Program-made: the position numbers and the translations under genes
Shown: positions 6,588 to 14,451 of the stretch, piece by piece
How the letters are laid out: each line of letters starts with the position of its first letter
Position numbering within the stretch: the stretch's first letter is position 1
DNA from: Prevotella sp.
GTDB taxonomy: Bacteria > Bacteroidota > Bacteroidia > Bacteroidales > Bacteroidaceae
DNA: 48,919 nucleotides
Direction of reading: 5' to 3'
Assembly: GCA_017474845.1 (NCBI GenBank)
Contig: JAFVGS010000038.1
Span: 1-48,919, forward strand
The notes under the pieces: model-generated
Seen by the model: only the letters and a program-made list of their open reading frames with translations
What the model was told of the DNA's origin: nothing
The model's database searches: none

Positions 6588-8896
6588 CTGTTGATGATCT
6601 TCATACACTCCTCAAGGGTCAGCTCGGCAGCCTTCTCGTGCATGCTTTTCGGCAGACGGTAGTTCTTGCCGTCGTAGACCAGATAGGGGCCATAACGGCC
6701 GTCCAGCACCTCCAGTTTCGGATCCTCGGCAAAAGTCTTCAGGTGCTTGCGCTGCTCCTCCTGCTGCTTCTCCTGGATAAGGTCTATGGCCTCGTCGAGG
6801 GTGATGGACAGCGGGTCTATGCCCTTAGGCAGCGACGTATATTTGCGGTCGTGGAGGACGTACGGTCCGAAACGGCCGGCTCCGATAGTGACGGGCTTGC
6901 CCTGATAGTCACCAATCTCACGCGGCAGCTTGAACAGTTCCAGTGCCTCCTCGAGGGTGATGGTCTCGATGCTCTTGTCCTTCGGCATCTGGGCGAAGGT
7001 CGGCTTCTCGTTGTCGTCAGCGGTTCCAATCTGTACAACTGGTCCGAACCGTCCGATCTTCACGAACACGGGCTTGCCGCTCTTGGGATCCTTGCCCAGC
7101 ACACGCTCACCGGCCTTATGCAGGTCGCGGCTTTTGATGGTACGCTCCACCGTGGGTTCAAACTCTTTGAAGAATGCGTGCATCATGTCCTTCCACGCCT
7201 CGCCGCCCTCGGCGATCTTATCGAAGTCCTGCTCCACTTTGGCGGTGAAGTTGTAGTCCATGATCTCCTGGAAGTTCTTCATCAAGAAATCGTTGACCAC
7301 CGTACCGATGTCGGTAGGTATCAGCTTCCCCTTTTCCGAGCCCACGATCTCCTTGCGTGTGCGCTGGCCGATCTGCTTGCCTCTCAGGGTATACACATTA
7401 TAGGCTCGCTCCTCACCCTTCTTGTCGCCCTTCTGCACGTATTCACGTTGCTGGATGGTACTGATGGTCGGAGCATAGGTTGACGGACGGCCGATGCCCA
7501 GTTCCTCCATCTTATGCACCAGGCTGGCTTCTGTATAGCGCTGGGGGCCGGAAACGAAACGCTCCGTAGCGTTGATCTCCCGACGTGTCAGTCCCTGACC
7601 TTCCTTCAACGGAGGAAGGATGTGTCCAAACTCATCCTGTTGTTCCTCGTCGTCGATAGACTCACGATACACCTTGATGAAACCGTCGAACTTCACGACC
7701 TCACCCTGTGCAATGAACTCCTCCTGACTCCTGGCTCCCGTCTCCTGATTCCTGATCGCAATCGTCACCGTTGTCTTCTCTATTTCCGCGTCAGCCATCT
7801 GACTGGCCACCGTACGCTTCCATATCAGTTCATACAGACGCTTCTCCTGTGAGGAACCCTCAATCTCCACACGCTCCATATAAGTAGGACGAATGGCCTC
7901 GTGAGCCTCCTGGGCACCCTTCGAGCTGGTGTGGTACTGGCGTGTCTTGCTGTATTCCTTGCCATAGAGACGCACAATCTCCTCCTTGCTGGCACTCAGG
8001 CAGAGCTTCGACAGGTTGACAGAGTCGGTACGCATATAGGTGATCTGTCCGCTCTCATACAGGTGCTGGGCGATCATCATCGTCTGACTGACGGTGAGGC
8101 CAAGCTTACGGGCGGCCTCCTGCTGCAGGGTCGACGTGGTGAAAGGGGGCGCCGGTGTACGCTTCACGGGCTTCTTCACGATACTCTCCACCGTATAGTC
8201 GGAAGCTTTGCACTGCTCGAGGAAGGCAAGCACCTCTTCTTCCGTCTTGAAACGGCTGCCTAACTGTGCCTTCACCTCGGTGGCAGAGCCGTCGGGATTG
8301 GTGATGGCAAAAACACCGTTCACGACGTAATAGATCTCACTCTTGAAGTTCAGTATCTCACGCTCCCGCTCCACGATGAGCCTGACGGCCACACTCTGCA
8401 CGCGTCCGGCAGAAAGGGCTGGTTTCACCTTGCGCCACAAGACGGGCGAGATCTTGAAGCCTACGATACGATCCAGCACACGACGAGCCTGCTGGGCGTT
8501 CACCAAGTTCATATCCAAATGACGAGGATGTTCGATGGCCTCGAGGATGGCGGGTTTGGTGATCTCGTGGAACACAATACGGTTCGTCTTATGGCTGTCC
8601 AGACCCAGCACCTCACACAGGTGCCAGGAGATGGCCTCCCCCTCACGGTCTTCATCGGATGCCAGCCACACCTTCTCGGCCTTGTTGGCCTTGTCGCGGA
8701 GGTCTGCCACCAGCTTCGCCTTCTCTTCAGGAATTTCGTATTCCGGTTCGAGCGTCTTCTCGTCGACACTCAATTCTTTCTTCTTCAAGTCGCGGATGTG
8801 ACCATAGCTCGACATCACCTTGAAATCCTTTCCCAAGAACTTCTCTATCGTCTTCGCTTTGGCCGGAGACTCCACAATCACTAAATTCTTTTGCAT
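6584..8896 (-). CDS. topA: DNA topoisomerase I (type IA)
   Basis: TopA relaxes negative supercoils through a transient 5'-phosphotyrosine. The TOPRIM domain (about 1-130) begins NLVIVESPAKAKTIEKFLG and contains the acidic triad region ASDEDREGEAISWHL. The catalytic tyrosine is in SGQITYMRTDSVNLS (about residue 288). C-terminal glycine/phenylalanine repeats (KIGRFGPVVQIG, GAGRFGPYVLHD, LDGRYGPYLVYD) replace the zinc ribbons of enterobacterial TopA, as is usual in Bacteroidota. At 770 residues it is full length. It heads the minus-strand run topA-aroK-speA-argB. Confidence 0.95.
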   Translation of the reverse strand: MQKNLVIVESPAKAKTIEKFLGKDFKVMSSYGHIRDLKKKELSVDEKTLEPEYEIPEEKAKLVADLRDKANKAEKVWLASDEDREGEAISWHLCEVLGLDSHKTNRIVFHEITKPAILEAIEHPRHLDMNLVNAQQARRVLDRIVGFKISPVLWRKVKPALSAGRVQSVAVRLIVEREREILNFKSEIYYVVNGVFAITNPDGSATEVKAQLGSRFKTEEEVLAFLEQCKASDYTVESIVKKPVKRTPAPPFTTSTLQQEAARKLGLTVSQTMMIAQHLYESGQITYMRTDSVNLSKLCLSASKEEIVRLYGKEYSKTRQYHTSSKGAQEAHEAIRPTYMERVEIEGSSQEKRLYELIWKRTVASQMADAEIEKTTVTIAIRNQETGARSQEEFIAQGEVVKFDGFIKVYRESIDDEEQQDEFGHILPPLKEGQGLTRREINATERFVSGPQRYTEASLVHKMEELGIGRPSTYAPTISTIQQREYVQKGDKKGEERAYNVYTLRGKQIGQRTRKEIVGSEKGKLIPTDIGTVVNDFLMKNFQEIMDYNFTAKVEQDFDKIAEGGEAWKDMMHAFFKEFEPTVERTIKSRDLHKAGERVLGKDPKSGKPVFVKIGRFGPVVQIGTADDNEKPTFAQMPKDKSIETITLEEALELFKLPREIGDYQGKPVTIGAGRFGPYVLHDRKYTSLPKGIDPLSITLDEAIDLIQEKQQEEQRKHLKTFAEDPKLEVLDGRYGPYLVYDGKNYRLPKSMHEKAAELTLEECMKIINR

Positions 8897-8927
8897 ACTT
8901 TGTCTCGTTTTTATTTCTTTCGGGCTG

Positions 8928-8935
8928 CAAAAGTA
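8928..8935 (-). promoter_or_regulatory. Promoter -7 element for topA
   Basis: TACTTTTG on the minus strand matches TAnnTTTG, 31 bases upstream of the topA ATG. A clear -33 TTG is not seen at the usual spacing. Confidence 0.5.
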
Positions 8936-8986
8936 AGCAAAAAACGCAATTACACCTTATATATATATAGGATTTTTAGTTTTATT

Positions 8987-9019
8987 AACCTTTTCACCCC
9001 TTCACCTCTTCACCTTTTC
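8987..9019 (-). repeat. GGTGAA short tandem phrase at the NUDIX gene 3' end
   Basis: On the minus strand four near-copies of GGTGAAnnG follow one another. The run covers the last codons and the stop of the NUDIX gene, so the C-terminal residues (KEKVKR) are partly repeat-encoded. A related phrase occurs at 2196-2212 and at 22647-22660. Confidence 0.55.
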
Positions 9020-9541
9020 TTTCAGAAACCGGTGCACCGCCTCGCGGATTGAACGGAGTCCGAAGCGTTCCACATACACCTCCCTCAAGGGCAGCCACAT
9101 GAGTTCGGCGGCATCGTCGTCCGCCTTCACCTCGGCATCCCCATCCACATGACAGAGGAAGAAGAAGTCGAGCGTATGGATGTCCATACCCGAGTAATGG
9201 TAGACGTTTGGGATGGAAAACACATACCTGACGTCATCAGGGCAGACCACGAGTCCTGTCTCCTCATGTATCTCCCGCACCATTCCCTGCTCGGCGTTCT
9301 CGTTGTTGTCCACGAAGCCGCCGGGCAGGTCGAGCGTCCCCTTGGCAGGTTCCTTCCCCCTACGGGCCACCAACAGCTCTCCTTTCTCATTGAGAATGAA
9401 GGCGGCCGTCGAGGCACGTGGGTTCTGGTAGTACGTAAAACCGCAGTTAGCACAGTGCCTACTCAAGGCGTTATGGATCTTAAAATCGTTACTGCCACAC
9501 TTCGGACAGTACCTGAATATCTCTAATGGATGACCTTTCAT
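9002..9541 (-). CDS. Zinc-ribbon NUDIX hydrolase
   Basis: The 179-residue cytoplasmic protein has an N-terminal zinc ribbon (C12, C15, C30, C33: YCPKCG and HCANCG) followed by a NUDIX fold. The NUDIX box is complete: G75-x5-E81, then REIHEETGL at 89-97. This layout is seen in NADH pyrophosphatase-like and related housecleaning enzymes that cleave nucleoside diphosphate linkages; the exact substrate cannot be read. The start at 9541 is chosen because it lies just after the stop of the upstream esterase gene and directly begins the ribbon domain. The stop is inside a GGTGAA repeat. Confidence 0.9.
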   Translation of the reverse strand: MKGHPLEIFRYCPKCGSNDFKIHNALSRHCANCGFTYYQNPRASTAAFILNEKGELLVARRGKEPAKGTLDLPGGFVDNNENAEQGMVREIHEETGLVVCPDDVRYVFSIPNVYHYSGMDIHTLDFFFLCHVDGDAEVKADDDAAELMWLPLREVYVERFGLRSIREAVHRFLKEKVKR

Positions 9542-9542
9542 A

Positions 9543-10997
9543 TTACCAACTATCTGTGCGGAAGGGAAAGAGGGGCAGGTTGCCACCGTTCTTCACATTG
9601 CCAATCTGGAAGTTCTTGAAACAATAGCGCACGGCGACGGGCTGCTTCACCTCTGGAGCCGTCACGATGATCGCCTCATCCCAATAACCGCCGCCAGGCT
9701 GCCAGAAGTGTCGCGCCTGGGCCGGATAGAACACCTTGTCCTCACCAGCCACCTCGAAGCCCTCCATCTGCTCGAAGGGTGCGTCACACCAATAGTTGTC
9801 CTGCAGATGGATGAACACCGTGTCGCCCTTAACGGTCATATCCTTATACGACGAACTCTTATACTGCACTGTCTCATAGCCATAGTCTCGGTTCAGCGCA
9901 GTGAAGGCCAGCCGCTCACCCACCTGCTGCTTCTGCGCCGGGTGGATCTGCGTGGTCTCGTAGGGATACACAAGGTCGTTGATGCACACCAGCGAACTGT
10001 TGGGGATGATCTGTGCTGCCTTCCACTGCTGTTCGCGTAACAGTGCCCCGCTGATCGCATCGTCGTTGTCATCATACCTGTAAGGCGCTATCTGCACGAA
10101 ATAGAAGGGAATCTCACCCAGTCCGAACTGCGAGCGCCACTGCTCCACAAGCAGCTTCATCCGCTCCGAGTACTGGTCGCCAGGGTCTCCCACGTTCGAG
10201 CAGCCCTGATAGTAGAGGATGCCCTTCACCGTGTAGTTCAGGATGGGGTTGAACGTGCCGTTGCCCCAGAGCAGGCTCCGGTGGTAGTCCCACTGCGCCC
10301 AGCGCTTGCAGATCTCCACCGAGTCGGTAGGGTCGCTGGTGTATTTCTCCAGATTCTCCTTTGTCAGCCAACTCTCCACGCGCGAACCTCCTTTATTAGC
10401 TTCTATGATGCCTACGGGGATGTCGAGCGTACGGCTCAGCAGACGGGCGAAGAAATAGCCCGTAGCCGAGAAATCTCCGACGGTCTTCGGCGAGCACTGG
10501 CGCCACTCACACTGCGCATCGTCCTGCGGCACGGCCCTCATGATGCTGGGGATCTTCACGCTGCGCACACCCTTCGACTGGGCGGCATCCAGCACGTGAT
10601 GGTTATAGCCCTCCACGGGACACATGCCGAAGCCCTTTACCGGCATCTCCATGTTCGACTGTCCGGCACAGACCCACACCTCGCCGCTGACGACATTATT
10701 GACCGTCACAGCCTCACCATCGTCAAAGGTGATACTCAGCGGCTCGTAGCCCGCCTTTGGCGTTTTCACCTTCACCAACCACTTCCCGTCCTTGCCGGCC
10801 TTGGCCGTCATCTTCTGGTCACTCCATGATGTGCTCACCGTGATCGTCTTTCCAGGCTTAGCCCAGCCCCACAGCCGCGCATCTGTCTGCTGTTGTAACA
10901 CCATGTTGTCGCCAATAAGATGGGGCAACCTTACCTTGGCCTGAGCACAGCCTGCGACGACTGCCAGCACCGTGAAGAGAATCATCCGTCTGTTCAT
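9543..10997 (-). CDS. Exported sialate O-acetylesterase family (SASA) esterase
   Basis: The 484-residue protein has a Sec signal peptide (MNRRMILFTVLAVVAGCAQA, about 1-20), so it is periplasmic or outer-membrane associated; a lipoprotein reading at C17 is possible. It then has a beta-sandwich segment (about 25-105) and an SGNH-type hydrolase domain. The nucleophile motif is GQSNM (S114) and the catalytic His lies in IHPAQ (H352). The family removes O-acetyl groups from sialic acids or from xylan and other glycans. Since acetyl-xylan-type and feruloyl-type esterases lie nearby, plant polysaccharide deacetylation is as likely as sialate. The NUDIX gene starts next to its stop. Confidence 0.88.
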   Translation of the reverse strand: MNRRMILFTVLAVVAGCAQAKVRLPHLIGDNMVLQQQTDARLWGWAKPGKTITVSTSWSDQKMTAKAGKDGKWLVKVKTPKAGYEPLSITFDDGEAVTVNNVVSGEVWVCAGQSNMEMPVKGFGMCPVEGYNHHVLDAAQSKGVRSVKIPSIMRAVPQDDAQCEWRQCSPKTVGDFSATGYFFARLLSRTLDIPVGIIEANKGGSRVESWLTKENLEKYTSDPTDSVEICKRWAQWDYHRSLLWGNGTFNPILNYTVKGILYYQGCSNVGDPGDQYSERMKLLVEQWRSQFGLGEIPFYFVQIAPYRYDDNDDAISGALLREQQWKAAQIIPNSSLVCINDLVYPYETTQIHPAQKQQVGERLAFTALNRDYGYETVQYKSSSYKDMTVKGDTVFIHLQDNYWCDAPFEQMEGFEVAGEDKVFYPAQARHFWQPGGGYWDEAIIVTAPEVKQPVAVRYCFKNFQIGNVKNGGNLPLFPFRTDSW

Positions 10998-11025
10998 ATC
11001 CTTTCTTGTTTTTGATTTCTGCCTG

Positions 11026-11033
11026 CAAAGTTA
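11026..11033 (-). promoter_or_regulatory. Promoter -7 element for the SASA esterase
   Basis: TAACTTTG on the minus strand, with TTG 22 bases upstream (11058-11056), lies 28 bases before the ATG at 10997. Confidence 0.6.
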
Positions 11034-11081
11034 CGAAAAAGAATCGAAATTATATCAATTTTTAAAATATTTGCATAATTA

Positions 11082-11113
11082 TTTGGAAGTTTCAATAATT
11101 TGCCTTATCTTTG
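11082..11113 (+). promoter_or_regulatory. Promoter for the small outer-membrane barrel protein
   Basis: TTTG (11082-11085), a 20-base spacer and TATCTTTG (11106-11113) form a complete Bacteroidota promoter. The predicted leader is about 55 bases. Confidence 0.75.
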
Positions 11114-11173
11114 CGGTGAAATAACAATTTTACAAAACTATTTATTTATTAATAACCCTTTAAAAATTAGCTT

Positions 11174-11722
11174 ATGAAAAAGATTTTATTATTGGCAGTT
11201 GTATTGTTTGCAAGCCTTAACGCTAGTGCACAGTGGTATATCGGCGGATCCGTTGGATTCGGCAGTGTGAAACCTTCAGGCGGTGATTCCGAGGCCGTAT
11301 TCTCTATCCTTCCAGAATTGGGTTACCAGCTGAACGACAAGTGGTCTGTCGGTGCTAAAGTCGGCTATCACAAGGGAGACGGCATTGCAGCAGTCATCAA
11401 TTCAACAAACACCCGTGTCGATCTGACAGAGGAGTTCATCATCAGGCCCTATGCCAGATACTCGGCCTTCACATGGGATCCAGTGACCGTTTTCTTCGAC
11501 GGCGGTATTCGTTTTGCCAGCGTCGTTGATCAGGGAACCAGGTTCGGATTGGGTGTCGAGCCTGGTGTTGCCGTTACTCTGACAGACCATATCACGTTCG
11601 TAACGCACTTAGGATACGTTGGCTTCGATACCTTCAGTCCGAAGGGCGGTGGCGGCAGCTCTACCAGATTCGGTGTTGACTTCAGTAACAACTGTTCCTT
11701 CGGTGTGTACTACAACTTCTAA
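11174..11722 (+). CDS. Small outer-membrane beta-barrel protein (OmpX/opacity-like)
   Basis: The 182-residue product has a Sec signal (MKKILLLAVVLFASLNASAQ). Alternating amphipathic strands follow: WYIGGSVGFG, VGAKVGYHKG, FIIRPYARYSAF, VTVFFDGGIRF and ITFVTHLGYVGF. The C-terminus is FGVYYNF, whose terminal aromatic is the usual signal for the BAM machinery. The repeat pattern fits an 8-stranded barrel of the porin-family type that is very common in Bacteroidales. No function beyond envelope structure can be inferred. It has its own promoter and a strong terminator, so it is monocistronic. Confidence 0.85.
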   Translation: MKKILLLAVVLFASLNASAQWYIGGSVGFGSVKPSGGDSEAVFSILPELGYQLNDKWSVGAKVGYHKGDGIAAVINSTNTRVDLTEEFIIRPYARYSAFTWDPVTVFFDGGIRFASVVDQGTRFGLGVEPGVAVTLTDHITFVTHLGYVGFDTFSPKGGGGSSTRFGVDFSNNCSFGVYYNF

Positions 11723-11750
11723 GTCGCATCTAACAAACTTACAAACTAAA

Positions 11751-11784
11751 GGAAAGCCGGGCTAATGGCCCGGCTTTCCTTCAT
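11751..11784 (+). terminator. Strong terminator after the outer-membrane protein gene
   Basis: GGAAAGCCGGG (11751-11761) pairs perfectly with CCCGGCTTTCC (11769-11779) around a short loop, followed by TTCAT. Confidence 0.85.
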
Positions 11785-11865
11785 AGAAAGGCATTAAACT
11801 TACAACAATTGTATATTCAAAACAAAGGTTATTATGGCAGTAAACATTAGTTTCATCTTGGAAAA

Positions 11866-11897
11866 TTTGCAAGTTTGAAGAATAATGGCTACCTTTG
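11866..11897 (+). promoter_or_regulatory. Promoter for the acetyl-xylan-esterase-like gene; decides its start
   Basis: TTTG (11866-11869), 20 bases, then TACCTTTG (11890-11897). The in-frame ATG at 11885 lies upstream of the -7 element and cannot be the start. The ATGs at 11909 and 11921 are the candidates. Confidence 0.75.
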
Positions 11898-11920
11898 CGG
11901 CCGAAAAAATGCAAAGGACA

Positions 11921-12757
11921 ATGAGAAAAATTGCAATAATCATGCTGCTGATGATGGCAATGACTGCCGTACAGGCTCAGGAGAAGAAGGGAATGAAGAT
12001 GGATTTGTGGCCCAAGGGGGCGACGGTTGCCAGTAGGGACAAGGAGGATAGGGCGGAGATAACCGTCTACTTGCCCGACGCGAAGAAGGCGACTGGCAGA
12101 GCAGTGGTGTGCTGCCCAGGCGGCGGATATTCGCACTTGGCAATGAACCACGAGGGACACCAGTGGGCTCCGTTCTTCAACAACCAGGGTATCGCATTCA
12201 TCGTGCTGAAGTACCGCATGCCGCACGGAAAGCCGATGGTGCCGGTCTCGGACGCCGAACAGGCCATCAAGACGGTGCGCAGGAATGCCACGAACTGGCA
12301 TATCGACCGTACGCAGGTGGGTATCATGGGGTTCTCGGCCGGCGGACATTTGGCTTCAACCATTGCCACGCACGCCACTGGCGAGGCGGCACCGAACTTC
12401 CAGATATTATTCTATCCCGTGATTACGATGGATCCGGGGTTCACGCACAAGGGCTCGCACGATAACTTTTTAGGGACGGACCACTCGAAGAAAGAGTGGC
12501 GACAATTGGAAGCGGACTACAGCAGCGACCTACGGGTAAACCGTACAACACCCAGGGCCTTCCTCGCGCTGTCAGACGACGACAAGGTGGTGCTAGCGAC
12601 CAACGGGTTTTCTTATTACGAGCAGCTGTACAAGCACGATGTGCCTGCATCAATACATATCTATCCGACGGGAGGACACGGCTGGGGATACCGCGAGAGC
12701 TTCGAGTATCACTACCAGATGGTCTTCGAACTAAAAGGGTGGTTAGAGAGTTTTTAA
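11921..12757 (+). CDS. Exported alpha/beta hydrolase, acetyl-xylan-esterase-like
   Basis: The 278-residue product has a Sec signal (MRKIAIIMLLMMAMTAVQAQ). The alpha/beta hydrolase core shows an oxyanion region VVCCPGGGYSHLA (about 63-74), the nucleophile GFSAGG (S139), an acid region near LALSDDDKVV and the His motif GGHGWGYRE near the C-terminus. The layout matches small BD-FAE/Axe-type esterases that deacetylate xylan or xylo-oligosaccharides in Prevotella. An alternative start at 11909 would add MQRT. The gene has its own promoter and shares a bidirectional terminator with the convergent tRNA-Val. It probably works with the esterases and glycosidases at 25271-33028, though it is not in their operon. 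Confidence 0.88.
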   Translation: MRKIAIIMLLMMAMTAVQAQEKKGMKMDLWPKGATVASRDKEDRAEITVYLPDAKKATGRAVVCCPGGGYSHLAMNHEGHQWAPFFNNQGIAFIVLKYRMPHGKPMVPVSDAEQAIKTVRRNATNWHIDRTQVGIMGFSAGGHLASTIATHATGEAAPNFQILFYPVITMDPGFTHKGSHDNFLGTDHSKKEWRQLEADYSSDLRVNRTTPRAFLALSDDDKVVLATNGFSYYEQLYKHDVPASIHIYPTGGHGWGYRESFEYHYQMVFELKGWLESF

Positions 12758-12769
12758 TCCGTGCCAATA

Positions 12770-12799
12770 AAAGAGGCAACCATTTGGTTGCCCTTCTTT
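12770..12799. terminator. Bidirectional terminator between the esterase and tRNA-Val
   Basis: GGCAACC (12775-12781) pairs with GGTTGCC (12786-12792), flanked by A-rich sequence on the left and T-rich sequence on the right. It can serve the plus-strand esterase and the minus-strand tRNA. Confidence 0.75.
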
Positions 12800-12800
12800 G

Positions 12801-12874
12801 TGTCGACACTTGGATTCGGACCAAGGACCCCCACCATGTCAAGGTGATACTCTAACCAGCTGAGCTATGCCGAC
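12801..12874 (-). tRNA. tRNA-Val (anticodon GAC)
   Basis: The minus strand gives a 74-nt cloverleaf. The acceptor stem GTCGGCA pairs with TGTCGAC, the D-arm has AGCTCAGCTGG, the anticodon loop is TTGACAT, and the T-arm is CTTGG/CCAAG with TTCGGAT. The anticodon GAC reads GUC and GUU valine codons. CCA is not encoded. Confidence 0.9.
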
Positions 12875-12893
12875 AAATTTCGTTTTGCGGGTG

Positions 12894-12901
12894 CAAAGGT
12901 A
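12894..12901 (-). promoter_or_regulatory. Promoter -7 element for tRNA-Val
   Basis: TACCTTTG on the minus strand, 19 bases before the tRNA 5' end, similar to the arrangement at the tRNA-Met gene. Confidence 0.65.
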
Positions 12902-12910
12902 ATTCTTTTA

Positions 12911-12948
12911 ATTGAGACTTGAGAATTGAGAATTGAGAATTGAGAATT
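12911..12948 (+). repeat. TTGAGAA heptamer run
   Basis: About five near-perfect tandem copies of the 7-base unit TTGAGAA or TTGAGAC lie just upstream of the tRNA-Val promoter. The same phrase, degenerate, occurs between susC and susD (40281-40319). Confidence 0.75.
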
Positions 12949-12974
12949 TTTAACGTTTCCGCTAGATATTATTG

Positions 12975-13075
12975 GAAACGAACATGAATAATGTGAATAA
13001 TTTTATCCACGAATATGAAATTATTTATTCGTTATTATTCGTGAGTTGATTATTCATATTATTCACATTCGTTTC
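12975..13075. repeat. Nested inverted repeat 3' of the thioredoxin-fold gene
   Basis: A 27-base left arm (12975-13001) is nearly complementary to the right arm (13049-13075). Each arm contains two direct copies of a TGAATAAT-type unit and ends in GAAACGAA. Inside lies a second inverted pair, CACGAATA (13008-13015) and TATTCGTG (13036-13043). The element begins 6 bases after the stop of the minus-strand gene at 13082. It may act as a terminator or mRNA end, although it is AT-rich and lacks the usual form. Confidence 0.7.
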
Positions 13076-13081
13076 TAAATA

Positions 13082-14236
13082 CTACAACAATTTTTTGATT
13101 TCCTGTTCGAGATCCTTGATACTGGCGGCACGAGAGACAATGTTGTTGCCGCGGTCGATGAGGAAGAAGTCAGGAATGGTCATGACGTTGTAAAGCATCA
13201 CGCGCTGGGAGTTGACGCCATCGGCATCTCGTACACTGACCCAGGGCAGGGCCTCAGTCTGCTGCTTCCAGAAGTGCTCATCGGGGTCAAGGCTCACCTG
13301 ATAGATCTCCAAGCCCTGGGCGTGGTACTTGTTATAGAGCTCACGGAGGGAGAGGATGCGTGCGGGCGACTCCTCCATGGCGAAGACGTGGAAGTCGAGC
13401 AGTACCACCTGACCTTTCAGGTTGGTGAGATGGCGGATCTGACCCTTGTTGTCGGGCAAGGCGATATCGAGCACACCAGCCTCGTTAACCTTGCTGGCAT
13501 CGACCTCGAGATCCTGATTCTGGGCGGCGACGATGCGCTGGTTTTTCATGCCCTCGATAGCGATGTTATGCAGGTTCTGACCACGCTCGGCATGGGGGTA
13601 GTAGGTGTCCCAGCTGGTGGCGACGGCAGCGAAGGCCCTGATGTCATCCTTCTCGGTACGGGGATTGAAGATGAGCCACTGGCCGAGGGTCTGGAAGAGG
13701 GCGAAGTAGGCATAGGCCTTGTTCGGCTCCTTGTAGATGTAGTTCTTGGTCACATCGTCCTTATAGGCGCTGATCAGACTCTGGATACTGTCGCCGATGA
13801 CTTTCACACCAAGGGCGGTATGCTGTTGCAAGGCGATGACGCGCGCCTGGAGATCCATCTGCTTCAGCGTGAGCTCGCGGATCTTCTCGCAGTTGTCGGA
13901 GCCGCTGACGGTATAGTGGGAAGCCATGCCGGGGTATTCAGCCTTCACCTGTACGGTCTCGGTGGAGTCAATGCAGACGTTGATAATCTGGTCGACGATG
14001 CGGAGACGATAGAACTCTGGAGCCTCGGTGGGGTCACCGCTGAAGGCGAAGCTGCCGTCTGAACCGAGCTTCACGGAGTCGAGCACCTGGATGCCCTCCA
14101 GGCCGACATTCTCAAAATAGAGCACTGAGTCGCCGGCATTCGCTATCTGGCCCTCGACTTTAAACTTATTGTTGCTGCACGAGGCTGCTGTCATTGCGGC
14201 CAGCACGACAGCGGCCACCTTGAAAATATGATTCAT
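13082..14236 (-). CDS. Thioredoxin-fold lipoprotein (DUF4369 plus TlpA-like) lacking CxxC
   Basis: The 384-residue product begins with a lipoprotein signal (MNHIFKVAAVVLAAMTAASC). An N-terminal beta domain of the DUF4369 type follows (about 25-120), then a helical linker and a C-terminal AhpC/TSA or TlpA-like thioredoxin fold (about 245-384). Proteins of this layout are anchored in the envelope of Bacteroidales and usually reduce disulfides. Here the active-site region reads VVLLDFHVFAMEESPARI, where the family has a WCxxC-type motif. Both cysteines are missing, although the cis-Pro segment MTIPDFFLID is kept. A redox role is therefore unlikely; binding or chaperone activity is more plausible. 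The gene appears monocistronic. Confidence 0.82.
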   Translation of the reverse strand: MNHIFKVAAVVLAAMTAASCSNNKFKVEGQIANAGDSVLYFENVGLEGIQVLDSVKLGSDGSFAFSGDPTEAPEFYRLRIVDQIINVCIDSTETVQVKAEYPGMASHYTVSGSDNCEKIRELTLKQMDLQARVIALQQHTALGVKVIGDSIQSLISAYKDDVTKNYIYKEPNKAYAYFALFQTLGQWLIFNPRTEKDDIRAFAAVATSWDTYYPHAERGQNLHNIAIEGMKNQRIVAAQNQDLEVDASKVNEAGVLDIALPDNKGQIRHLTNLKGQVVLLDFHVFAMEESPARILSLRELYNKYHAQGLEIYQVSLDPDEHFWKQQTEALPWVSVRDADGVNSQRVMLYNVMTIPDFFLIDRGNNIVSRAASIKDLEQEIKKLL

Positions 14237-14272
14237 TATTTAACTACTATTTACGATTTACAATTTCGGGTG

Positions 14273-14280
14273 CAAAGGTA
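14273..14280 (-). promoter_or_regulatory. Promoter -7 element for the thioredoxin-fold lipoprotein
   Basis: TACCTTTG on the minus strand, 36 bases before the ATG at 14236. Confidence 0.6.
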
Positions 14281-14374
14281 GTAAAAAAAACACAGATTAC
14301 GAAGATTACGAAGAAAAATAAGAAAAAAAAACGTAAAATATGCCCCTTTCTTCGTTTATTTATAATATAATGTG

Positions 14375-14382
14375 TAACTTTG
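14375..14382 (+). promoter_or_regulatory. Promoter -7 element for pnp
   Basis: TAACTTTG matches TAnnTTTG, giving a leader of about 60 bases before the ATG at 14452. The leader contains GCGACCACGACGTTATGGTCGC, whose ends (GCGACCA/TGGTCGC, 14394-14400 with 14410-14416) form a hairpin. That could be an RNase III or autoregulatory site like the one known for pnp in enterobacteria. Confidence 0.55.
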
Positions 14383-14451
14383 CGCCGATTTTTAGCGACC
14401 ACGACGTTATGGTCGCACTTATTTTTATATTTTTTAGATGTTTTAAACAAG

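Noticed and set aside
12911-12948. Possible CRISPR-like array (TTGAGAA repeats)
   Set aside because: The unit is 7 bases with no spacers and there are no cas genes nearby. It is a simple tandem repeat.
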